Assembly (NCBI GenBank): GCA_003155465.1
Contig: PMCR01000402.1
Location: 1 to 14,704 of the forward strand
Origin: Myxococcales bacterium
GTDB taxonomy: Bacteria > Myxococcota > Polyangia > Fen-1088
Direction: 5' to 3'
Length of the DNA stretch: 14,704 bases
Of this stretch, positions 1 through 6,591 are shown in pieces (position 1 is the stretch's first letter; every line of letters starts with the position of its first letter). The position numbers were made by a program, and so were the translations under genes. The notes under the pieces were generated by a model, which had not been told where the DNA came from, ran no database searches, and saw only the letters and a list, made by a program, of their open reading frames with translations.

Positions 1-563
1 TCGGTCACATACGAGGTCGAGCCCTCCAGCACCGCGAGCGATTCCTCGGCCGGCCCGACCAGAAACGCGGCGCCGCCTGCGCCGGCCGTGTACTCGAGGG
101 CGTCCCGCGGCCGGCCTTGCGCCGTGTCCATGCCAAGCGCCAAAGCGTAGTCCGCCATCCCCGAGCCGACGAAGCCCAGGGCGGCTTGCATCGCCTCGGT
201 GCCCGCCTTGCACGCGAACTGCCAATCGGCAGCCAGGGTATGTGGCACGGCGCCGATCGCTTCCGCCACGATCGTGCTGGTCGGTTTGACGGCGTAGGGG
301 TGACTCTCGCTGCCGACCCACACCGCGCGGATGCGCGACGGATCTATCGCGGCGCGCTTGAGCGCATTGCGCGCGGCCTCAAGTGACATCGTTGCCACAT
401 CCTCGTCGAGACCGGGCACCGCCTTTTCTTTGATGGGCGGCGTGCACCCATGCTCGCCTTCCCACATGCGGCTGATCTCGGTCCCTGGCAGGCGATAGCG
501 TGGCACGTAGGCGCCATAGCCGACGATGCCGACGTCCCGGTGCGGCTTCATCACGTTCTTCAT
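1..563 (-). CDS. Hydroxymethylglutaryl-CoA synthase, archaeal type (N-terminal part, cut by window edge)
   Basis: Condenses acetyl-CoA with acetoacetyl-CoA to HMG-CoA, the first committed step toward mevalonate and isoprenoids; cytosolic thiolase-fold enzyme. The first 187 residues are visible and run off the left edge. The N-terminus has the family pattern [13 protein letters not shown] (residues 12-24). The glutamate region reads [11 protein letters not shown] (85-95, probable catalytic Glu86), and the nucleophile region is FACKAGT with the probable catalytic Cys118. These motifs match the archaeal/bacterial TIGR00748-type synthase rather than the eukaryotic or Gram-positive MvaS type. ATG at 563 is chosen; ATG at 551 is an equally good start because no clear Shine-Dalgarno precedes either. 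It lies 19 bases downstream of the DUF116 gene on the same strand, so the two are probably cotranscribed. In archaea this gene is often followed by a thiolase and a DUF35 protein; that stretch is outside the window. Confidence 0.9.
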   Translation of the reverse strand, partial: MKNVMKPHRDVGIVGYGAYVPRYRLPGTEISRMWEGEHGCTPPIKEKAVPGLDEDVATMSLEAARNALKRAAIDPSRIRAVWVGSESHPYAVKPTSTIVAEAIGAVPHTLAADWQFACKAGTEAMQAALGFVGSGMADYALALGMDTAQGRPRDALEYTAGAGGAAFLVGPAEESLAVLEGSTSYVT

Positions 564-582
564 ATTCTAGGTTTCTGGCTTA

Positions 583-1410
583 TCACGTCCCAACCCCCGA
601 CTGTAGCAGGTTGGGGGCGGCAGATGGACGCACGCAGAGATCGAGCGCCGCTTCCAGCTCGGTCAGATCGATCTGGGTATCGAGGCAGGGCCCGTTCGGG
701 CGCGTGTTCGCGATGCCCAAGATCGAGAGCTTGTGACGAACATCGCGGATGCCGCTCAGAAGATCGCGTTCGCAGGCTACGCCAATGACGACGCTCGGTC
801 GCCTCTCCCGGATGCGCTGGCGCGCCTGCTCGCCCCCGGCAACGAGGGCCACCTCGACGCCGCGCGTGCTAGCCAGGGTTCGCGCTTGATCGATCTGTTC
901 CTTGCGGAGGCAGCGCGGCAGGAGAATGAGCGCCCGCTGCGGCGCGATGCCCTGCGGGGCCAGCCGCACAAGGGCATTGTTGGTACGGATGAAGGCGTGC
1001 GCGAGTCGATCCTTGTTGATCGACAAAATGCGGCCCAGCCAGAAGACGCGGCGTTCGACCATGGCAAGGATTCGACGAGCGAGTGACGACGCGCGCGTGC
1101 TGCGCGGCCAGCCTGTGAGGAGCATGAGGGCCACGAGCGCAAGCGCTACGCCTAGCGCCGTGAGCAGGAACGCCAGGAGGACGAGCAGCACCGTGGGTGC
1201 CGCTGCATGCCACTCGGCAAGGCGCGGCGCCACCAAGTACCACGACAGAAGACTCGCCGCCACCGTGACCACGAGAACCCCGACGATGAGGGCGAAGAAT
1301 AGACGCTTTGGTGCCGCGGCGTCGGGTGTGGCATGGCCATCCCAATCGCGCCACTCGTCGCCCAGTCTCGGGCTCCGTTCCCCATCGCGGGAGTTCGGGT
1401 CTGCGTGCAC
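583..1410 (-). CDS. DUF116 domain membrane protein
   Basis: A 275-residue protein of unknown biochemical role. A charged N-terminus (1-35) is followed by two hydrophobic segments (about 37-60 and 72-99), then a cytoplasmic-looking C-terminal domain with DUF116 hallmarks: LILLPRCL (161-168), VAGGE (190-194), GVACERDL (210-217) and NTRPNGPCLDT (235-245). The conserved cysteines Cys167, Cys213 and Cys242 suggest metal or redox binding, but that is inference. As I recall the family, the first motif usually carries additional Cys/His; here the segment after RCL is RKEQIDQAR, so part of a putative Cys cluster seems absent. The start is GTG at 1410 without a convincing Shine-Dalgarno, so it could lie slightly elsewhere. 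It sits directly upstream of the HMG-CoA synthase gene with a 19-base gap, suggesting an operon. Family assignment is from motif recognition only. Confidence 0.8.
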   Translation of the reverse strand: MHADPNSRDGERSPRLGDEWRDWDGHATPDAAAPKRLFFALIVGVLVVTVAASLLSWYLVAPRLAEWHAAAPTVLLVLLAFLLTALGVALALVALMLLTGWPRSTRASSLARRILAMVERRVFWLGRILSINKDRLAHAFIRTNNALVRLAPQGIAPQRALILLPRCLRKEQIDQARTLASTRGVEVALVAGGEQARQRIRERRPSVVIGVACERDLLSGIRDVRHKLSILGIANTRPNGPCLDTQIDLTELEAALDLCVRPSAAPNLLQSGVGT

Positions 1411-1609
1411 AACGCCGGGTCACAAGCAAGAAACGCACCTCGCACATCGAGTCTCGTGGCGCTCAATCTGCGAAAAAATGACCAGGGGAAGGCAGAGGAG
1501 CGCGCGCATCGCCCCTGGCGACGTGGCCCTTGGCGGTGGGCGGCTTCGCACGGTGGTGCAGAATCGCACGTGCGGCTGAGCTGGAAGAACTTGGTTCCGC
1601 AGCGTCCGG

Positions 1610-2530
1610 CTACGCCTTGCCCCGACATTCCGACGGCCTCTCCGGCTTCCCGATCTTCGGTGCGACCGCCTGCCAGGCGAAGCCCGCAGCGCTGGCCAAC
1701 TGCGAGAGCACGACCAACGCCTCCATGTTCAGCGCGCGTAGTCCGAGCCCGTGCGCCACCGGGTGCCGGAGCAGGGCGAGGTAGAACCCAGGCGGGGCCA
1801 GGCGCAAGCGATGTTGCTCGCGCTGGGCGCACAGCCGGTGAAAGCGATACGCGCCCCGGCCATAGCCGAAGTGACGGCGCAGGAACATCTTGAGGTCGAT
1901 GGGGTGGCGGTGCTGCACCAGCGCCACCGGCGCGGCGGCGATGGGGTGGCCCAGGCTCAGCCAGCGGTGGCACAGCTCGCGGTCTTCCGAAGTGACGAAG
2001 TCCTCGCGGAAACCGCCCTCCGACAGGAACAGCCGGGTCGGCACGGCGAGGTTGGTGGCGGGGAAGAAGCGGGCTTCGCTTGAGGACGGATTGTAGAAAG
2101 CGTCCACCGCCTCCAGGATCTGGTGGCTGGCGGCGGAGTAGCGGTTTTCGGGCGCCCCGTCGATGGTGCGGCCGCCGACCAGCGCGTCCTGCTCGTGGTC
2201 GGCCAGCGCTGCCTGCAGCGCGACCAGCCAGCCGGGTGCGGGAACGCAATCTGAGTCGAGGAACGCGACGTGGCTGCCGCGCGCCGCGCGCGCCCCGCGG
2301 TTGCGAGCGGCGGCGGGACCCCTGTGCTCTTGGCGCAGCAGCGTGATCGCCAGACGATCGGCGAACGGCTCCACCGCCGGCTCCACCGCCTGGGCGCTGC
2401 CGTCGTCCACCACGATCACCTCGAACCCGCCATCCGGCGGGTCGAGCCCGCACAGCGCCTGCAGGCAGCTGGCGAGTTCCGCCGTCCGTCCGTGCGTGGG
2501 GATCACCACCGAAAAGAATTGGTTGGGCAT
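1610..2530 (-). CDS. Family 2 glycosyltransferase (GT-A fold)
   Basis: Inverting sugar transferase that uses a nucleotide-activated sugar. The motifs are in the expected order: FSVVIPTHGR at the N-terminus, VVDDGS (nucleotide binding, about 40-45 from this start), FLDSDC holding the DxD-type metal site, and SEDREL near the acceptor/catalytic-base position, followed by QHRHP. The last 90 residues have no strong membrane helix, so it is probably a soluble or peripheral enzyme. ATG at 2530 places the GT-A core right at the N-terminus, as is usual; an in-frame GTG at 2542 would add four residues, and neither has a clear Shine-Dalgarno. Acceptor and sugar cannot be read from sequence; cell-wall, lipopolysaccharide or exopolysaccharide assembly is the usual role. 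It is 199 bases from the DUF116 gene on the same strand, and diverges from the sulfotransferase gene. Confidence 0.9.
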   Translation of the reverse strand: MPNQFFSVVIPTHGRTAELASCLQALCGLDPPDGGFEVIVVDDGSAQAVEPAVEPFADRLAITLLRQEHRGPAAARNRGARAARGSHVAFLDSDCVPAPGWLVALQAALADHEQDALVGGRTIDGAPENRYSAASHQILEAVDAFYNPSSSEARFFPATNLAVPTRLFLSEGGFREDFVTSEDRELCHRWLSLGHPIAAAPVALVQHRHPIDLKMFLRRHFGYGRGAYRFHRLCAQREQHRLRLAPPGFYLALLRHPVAHGLGLRALNMEALVVLSQLASAAGFAWQAVAPKIGKPERPSECRGKA

Positions 2531-2542
2531 GTGCGGGGCCAC

Positions 2543-2963
2543 TTGTCGGGCTAGGGTGGCGGATTGTACCCCATGAACGGAATTTTGGCCCCAGTCGTCA
2601 TGGCTTCAGGACCTACCAATGCGGATGACACTGTCGCAAGGCAGCCGAGGGCTCGAAATTGGATCAGGCAAGTTCTCAGCATGCGTCCCACGGAAGGGCG
2701 TCTTTCGAGCGCCGGGCCTAGTCTACCCCATAGCGTCCTCGCCGAAATCGTCTTGATCAGTTGAGCATGGCCCTGTCGTTCAGCGTCCGGCGCGGCAGCG
2801 GAGAGTCCACGCGGTGGCGAGCGCGGCAACCGCCCGAAACAGATGCGGCAGGTGCGACCAGGACACAGGCCTGCTGCCTCTGCCGGCCTGGCGTGCGGCC
2901 GTATCGCCGGCGTGTCCAGTGTGGAAGAATATAGCTTCCGATTGCTTGCTCAGGACCTCGTGG
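2543..2963. other. Divergent intergenic region
   Basis: About 420 bases separate the divergent glycosyltransferase and sulfotransferase genes. Open frames exist on both strands, but none translates into anything resembling a protein domain. It should hold both promoters. The most AT-rich stretch is near 2923-2939, where GGAAG and CTTCC flank AATATAG, 25 bases ahead of the sulfotransferase start. I could not identify a convincing -35/-10 pair or operator. Confidence 0.5.
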
Positions 2964-4058
2964 ATGCCCATGGACCATTCCCAGCGCTGCGCTTCATCAA
3001 CCCCGCCTCAGCCCGCGGATCCCGCGGTCAAGGCGGCCGGCAACCCGGACGCCGGGCTCGGACCGGCCCGCAGCTGGATCGTTCTCGGCATGCACCGCAG
3101 CGGTACGTCCCTGCTGACCTGTTTGCTGAACCAGCTGGGCGGCTACTCCGGCCCCGCGGAACGCCTGCTCCCCTCCGCGCCGGAAAATCCGCTGGGCTTC
3201 TACGAACACCAGGACATGGTGCGCATCAACGATGCACTGCTGGAGCGGCGGGACAGCGCTTGGCCGGAGCCTCCCCGCCTGCCGCAGGATTCTTGGGAAA
3301 CCTCGGACCTTGACGACCTCCGGAACCAGGCCCGCGAGTTCCTGGCACGTGATTTCGTCGGGAAGGCCGTCTCGGTGTTCAAGGATCCGCGGCTTTGCCT
3401 GACCTTCGGTTTCTGGGCGGGCCTGGTGCCGGAGCCGCGTGTCCTGCTGTGCCTGCGACGCCCCTCCGCCGTGGCGATCTCGCTTCGGCGGCGCAACGGG
3501 CTGGATGAGGAATACAGCCGCTGGCTCTGGGCGCGCCATGTGCGCGGGGGACTGGACGCGGTGGAATTCCTTCTGGCCGGGGTGGTCTTCTACGAGGAAT
3601 TCCTGACGGACCCGGTGGGGGCGCTGGCGCCCTGGGCTCCCGCGCTGGGAATCGAGTCGTTCCTGGCTTCGCAGGGGGCGCGAAAGGCGCTCGCCGAAGT
3701 CATCCGGCCTGAGTTTAACCATGCCCCGGCCGCTGGCGACGACGATCTGGACCAGACTTATGAAAGCCTGCGCCTGGGTTCGCGCGATCTGGCGGCGCTG
3801 GCAGCGGCGTTGCGAAGGATGACGGATCCTGTCCTGGGCGGCATTGTCGAGCGCCCGCACACGACGGCCCCTGGCTTCGGTCCTCTCAGGCCACAGACCG
3901 CTGCCTGGTGGCTCACTCAGCAAGCCGCGCGGGCTCGGCTGGCCAACGCGATCGTCCGCGCGGAAGCCGCGGAACAGAAACAACGTTCACTGGAAGAAGG
4001 GCTTTCTGCCGCCCAACGCGAACTGGGGTTGTGCCACAGGACGGTCGACCGCTACTGA
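2964..4058 (+). CDS. Sulfotransferase family protein with C-terminal coiled coil
   Basis: Predicted PAPS-dependent transfer of a sulfuryl group, most likely to a carbohydrate or other small acceptor. The N-terminal P-loop-like 5'-phosphosulfate site reads WIVLGMHRSGTS (38-49), and the 3'-phosphate-binding region reads LLCLRRPSAVAISLRRR (161-177). In between are ENPLGFYE (74-81) and FKDPRLCL (139-146), typical of this bacterial family. The last 45 residues (about 320-356) are Ala/Glu/Gln/Leu-rich and should form a coiled coil, ending abruptly at Tyr364. ATG at 2964 (or the ATG two codons later) is preferred; the frame stays open back to 2814, but that extension is Cys/Arg/Trp-rich and not protein-like. 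The stop codon overlaps the stop of the convergent cellulase gene. The context of glycosyltransferases nearby suggests sulfation of an envelope glycan, which is inference. Confidence 0.85.
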   Translation: MPMDHSQRCASSTPPQPADPAVKAAGNPDAGLGPARSWIVLGMHRSGTSLLTCLLNQLGGYSGPAERLLPSAPENPLGFYEHQDMVRINDALLERRDSAWPEPPRLPQDSWETSDLDDLRNQAREFLARDFVGKAVSVFKDPRLCLTFGFWAGLVPEPRVLLCLRRPSAVAISLRRRNGLDEEYSRWLWARHVRGGLDAVEFLLAGVVFYEEFLTDPVGALAPWAPALGIESFLASQGARKALAEVIRPEFNHAPAAGDDDLDQTYESLRLGSRDLAALAAALRRMTDPVLGGIVERPHTTAPGFGPLRPQTAAWWLTQQAARARLANAIVRAEAAEQKQRSLEEGLSAAQRELGLCHRTVDRY

Positions 4059-5320
4059 CGGAGCCAGCTCACGATGAAGAGTCCGTGCCCGCCGCCTTGC
4101 AGGAGGGTGGGGCGGATCTCGACGCTGTTGGCGTCGGTTGAAAGTTGGTTGTCGGGCCACGGCCCGTCCACCGGGGCCGAGGAGGCGAGGATGCAACTCG
4201 TATCCGTGCACTGCTCAAGCTTCCAGGCCACGGCGCTGAGACTGTTCTTCGCGATCCAGTCGAACCAGTAGTTCGTGTCGTTCTTGCAGATGTAGTTGTC
4301 GCCCTTGCTGACCAGACCGCCGTCCGCGGGCGTCGCGCCGAATTCGGTGATGAAGATGGGCAGGCCGGCGGCGATGGCCTTGTCGGCGCGATTGCGAATC
4401 GTCGTCCCATGCGTGCAGGCATAGAAGTGCAGCGTGTACATGAGGTTGGTGCCGGGCACGGGATCCGCCGCGGCCAGGTCGACATCTTGGGAATAGGTGG
4501 TCGTGCCGAGAACGATGATGTTGTTCGAGCCCTGGCCACGGATGGCCTGCACCACGGCCTGGTGGTACGGCTTGACCTGCGCCCAGGTGACGTTGAGGGG
4601 CTCATTGAAGGGTTCGAAAATGACGTTGGGATACTTCCCCCATTTCTGCGCCATGGAGGTGAAGAAGGAGACGGCATCGGCCTTTTGGTTCACGGCATTC
4701 TGGGTGTGCCAGTCGATGATCACGTAGACGCCGAGGTCGATGGCGTTCTGAACGATGGTGTTAACCTTGCTCAGGATACTGGCCTGGTTGGCCGCGCCGG
4801 TTAGATAGCCACCCTGGTTGCCCGCGCCGGATTCGATGCCCATGGCCGCGCGAATGACCGACAGCTTCCAGTTGTCGCGCATGTACTGCAGTCCGCTCTT
4901 GCTCTCGGCAAATCCCTTGCTTTCCCAGTTGAGCCACATGCTGCTTACGCCCTTGAGCTGAACCGGGCCGCCGCACTGATCGACAAGAGTCGGACCGTCC
5001 ACCGCCAGGGCGCCATGCGTCGCCACCGGGGTGGCGGCGGCAGGGCAGGCAGCAACGGTTGGTCTCGCGTCACGGACCATGGTCGAGCCTCCCGAGCTCG
5101 ACGCCCTGGTTCCTCCCGTGCCGGGCGTTGTGGTTCCACCCGTGCTGGCCGCTCTGGTCCCGCCGGTGTTGGCCGGGGTGGAGTCTCCCTGCGTGCCGCC
5201 CGAGCTAGCCACACCGCCGGTCGACTCTGGTGCGCTGGGAGAGGACGTCCCTGCGCAGGCGGACAGTCCCAAGCCCAAAGCAATGGCAGTGATGCGGAAA
5301 CTCGATGTTGGTCGGATCAT
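4052..5320 (-). CDS. Glycoside hydrolase family 5 endoglucanase, lipoprotein
   Basis: Predicted retaining beta-1,4-glucanase (cellulase) exported and lipid-anchored. From ATG 5320 the 422-residue product has an N-terminal signal peptide with lipobox LSAC (Cys22), a Ser/Thr/Gly linker (about 23-80) holding three octapeptide repeats, and a TIM-barrel GH5 domain from about 95 to the end. The acid/base glutamate is in FEPFNEP (Glu240) and the nucleophile in FITEFGA (Glu326); DWH (203-205) and HFY (298-300) are further GH5 active-site segments. The disulfide-capable pair Cys371/Cys376 lies near the end. A frame extension to 5392 is rejected because it precedes the signal peptide. Anchoring rather than free secretion suggests digestion at the cell surface, or trimming of the cell's own glycan. 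It converges with the sulfotransferase gene (7-base overlap) and diverges from the prolyl isomerase gene. Confidence 0.93.
   Translation of the reverse strand: MIRPTSSFRITAIALGLGLSACAGTSSPSAPESTGGVASSGGTQGDSTPANTGGTRAASTGGTTTPGTGGTRASSSGGSTMVRDARPTVAACPAAATPVATHGALAVDGPTLVDQCGGPVQLKGVSSMWLNWESKGFAESKSGLQYMRDNWKLSVIRAAMGIESGAGNQGGYLTGAANQASILSKVNTIVQNAIDLGVYVIIDWHTQNAVNQKADAVSFFTSMAQKWGKYPNVIFEPFNEPLNVTWAQVKPYHQAVVQAIRGQGSNNIIVLGTTTYSQDVDLAAADPVPGTNLMYTLHFYACTHGTTIRNRADKAIAAGLPIFITEFGATPADGGLVSKGDNYICKNDTNYWFDWIAKNSLSAVAWKLEQCTDTSCILASSAPVDGPWPDNQLSTDANSVEIRPTLLQGGGHGLFIVSWLRQ
5096..5167 (-). repeat. Three 24-base tandem repeats in the cellulase linker
   Basis: Within the cellulase gene three adjacent degenerate 24-base units encode the octapeptides TGGTRAAS, TGGTTTPG and TGGTRASS (residues 52-75). 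They form part of a flexible Thr/Ser/Gly tether between the lipid anchor and the catalytic domain. Such units can expand or contract by slippage. Confidence 0.75.
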
Positions 5321-5404
5321 GCTACCTCGTGGAACTTCTCGATCTGGTCGACTCCCAGGCAGACAGTGAGGGATAGCACAGCGGTCGATCAATAACAGAG
5401 CGAC

Positions 5405-5494
5405 ATGGGCGGCACCGATTTTCGGCTGGTCGCGGCTGGTGGCGACATCGAGATTGTCTTCGCGCGCGCGGTCAAGCTGAACCAGCCGCAGTAG
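5405..5494 (+). other. Possible 29-codon small ORF or gene remnant
   Basis: In the 226-base gap between the divergent cellulase and prolyl isomerase genes, an ATG at 5405 opens a 29-residue frame that ends with TAG at 5494. The peptide contains DFRLVAAGGDIEIVFARAV, a more natural composition than the other gap frames, and the start is preceded by AGAGC. It could be a short peptide gene, the tail of a decayed gene, or chance; I do not recognise it. Confidence 0.15.
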
Positions 5495-5546
5495 CTGGAG
5501 ATCTCTCCAGATTCACAAATCCGCGCCCTGCGGTATGCTCGGCCGC

Positions 5547-6257
5547 ATGACCAAGCCATTTGTCTCCTGCACGTTCGTCGTGGTTGCTCTGGCCAGCTTG
5601 GGTTGCAAGAAGCCAGCCGGGGAGCCGCCCACACAGATCACACGGCCCGTGGCTGCCACGCCTGCGCCCAGCGCGCTGGCAGAGAAGCCGTCGCTGCTCA
5701 AGGTCGATGCGTTCAAAGAACAAGCACCGGCGATGTATCGCGCCCAGTTCACCACATCGAAAGGCAACTTCGTGGTCGAGGTGCAGAGGGACTGGGCCCC
5801 TCAGGGCGCCGACCGCTTTTTCAACCTGGTCAAGAACGGCTACTTCAGCGACGCTCGCTTCTTTCGCGTCATCAAGGGTTTCATGGTGCAGTGGGGTATC
5901 CACGGTCAGGGCGAAGTAAACGCAGTCTGGCGCAACGCCAACATTCCCGACGATCCGGTCAAGCAGTCGAACAAGCGTGGCTTCATTTCCTTCGCCACCG
6001 CGGGGCCAAACACGCGGACCACGCAGGTCTTCATCAACTACGCAGACAACCTCCAACTGGATGGGATGGGCTTTGCGCCCTTCGGCAAAGTGGCAAGCGG
6101 TATGGACGTCGTGGACGGCCTGTTCGGCGGCTATGGAGAGGGCGCGCCCCAGGGCATGGGTCCCAGCCAGGGCCGCATGCAGACCGAAGGCAACGCCTAC
6201 CTGGCGCGCGACTTCCCCAACCTGGACCACGTGCTTGAAGCCACCATCGTGCGCTAA
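5547..6257 (+). CDS. Cyclophilin-type peptidyl-prolyl cis-trans isomerase, lipoprotein
   Basis: Catalyses cis-trans isomerisation of Xaa-Pro bonds, here probably in the periplasm or at a membrane surface. From ATG 5547 the protein is 236 residues. A signal peptide ends ALASLGC (Cys20), a lipobox with Leu one place off the usual position; a Pro/Ala spacer (about 21-50) leads to a cyclophilin domain (about 65-236). Recognisable segments are FFRVIKGFMVQWG (105-117; Arg107 and Gln115 match active-site positions), GFISFATAGPNTRTTQVFI (145-163) and FGKVASGMDVVD (179-190). The position of the cyclophilin A tryptophan is not occupied by Trp, which is common in bacterial members. ATG at 5535 is an alternative start; neither has a good Shine-Dalgarno. 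It is the first of six plus-strand genes and is followed after 58 bases by a small lipoprotein gene. Confidence 0.92.
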   Translation: MTKPFVSCTFVVVALASLGCKKPAGEPPTQITRPVAATPAPSALAEKPSLLKVDAFKEQAPAMYRAQFTTSKGNFVVEVQRDWAPQGADRFFNLVKNGYFSDARFFRVIKGFMVQWGIHGQGEVNAVWRNANIPDDPVKQSNKRGFISFATAGPNTRTTQVFINYADNLQLDGMGFAPFGKVASGMDVVDGLFGGYGEGAPQGMGPSQGRMQTEGNAYLARDFPNLDHVLEATIVR

Positions 6258-6315
6258 ATCACCAGCGAAATCACCAACCCTTGCGGCGGCTCAAGCCGCT
6301 TGCTACCGTCCAGCT

Positions 6316-6576
6316 ATGATGCCGCGCCTGCCGGTCGTGCTCGGGCTTGCGTTCCTGGGTGTGCTTCTTGCACTTTGCGGTTGCTCGACCTCACACCGGC
6401 GCGATCAAAACTTCGGCACGGACGCAGGGTCCGACTACCAGATCCCTGACGCCGCCGACTTTCCCAGCCAAGCAGGGGCTGACGCCAACGCGGAGGATGC
6501 CTCAGCCGACATTGAGTTGGAGGCTGTGCCCGCTGACACGTCGACGCAGGACTCCGACTCTGGGTTCGATTCTTAG
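6316..6576 (+). CDS. Small acidic lipoprotein, function unknown
   Basis: An 86-residue protein with a hydrophobic signal segment (about 5-21) and lipobox LCGC (20-23); either Cys21 or Cys23 could be lipidated, with Cys23 fitting the pattern best. The mature part is almost entirely Asp, Ala, Ser, Glu, Gln and Pro, giving a strongly acidic, disordered chain without a recognisable domain. Similar Asp/Ala-rich lipoproteins are frequent in Myxococcota. Two tandem ATGs (6316 and 6319) are possible starts, with no clear Shine-Dalgarno. The stop lies 15 bases before the DUF4388 gene, so coupling to it is likely. Function cannot be inferred beyond a membrane-tethered acidic peptide. Confidence 0.7.
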   Translation: MMPRLPVVLGLAFLGVLLALCGCSTSHRRDQNFGTDAGSDYQIPDAADFPSQAGADANAEDASADIELEAVPADTSTQDSDSGFDS

Positions 6577-6591
6577 CGTGGAGTCAAAAGG

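Noticed and set aside
1152..2453. Long 433-codon minus-strand frame overlapping the glycosyltransferase and DUF116 genes
   Set aside because: Very Arg/Gly/Ala-rich product in a different frame from two genes with clear motifs; a typical shadow in high-GC DNA.
2551..2829. 92-codon minus-strand frame in the divergent gap
   Set aside because: No recognisable domain, Arg/Pro-rich composition, and it covers the likely promoter region of two divergent genes; treated as chance.
2814..2963. N-terminal extension of the sulfotransferase frame
   Set aside because: The 50 extra residues are rich in Cys, Trp and Arg with no family similarity; the family usually starts shortly before the GMHRSGTS loop, and ATG 2964 fits.
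2997..3983. 328-codon minus-strand frame opposite the sulfotransferase gene
   Set aside because: No domain features; it mirrors a gene with clear sulfotransferase motifs on the other strand.
5321..5392. Upstream extension of the cellulase frame
   Set aside because: It would put 24 polar residues before a clean lipoprotein signal peptide that starts at ATG 5320.
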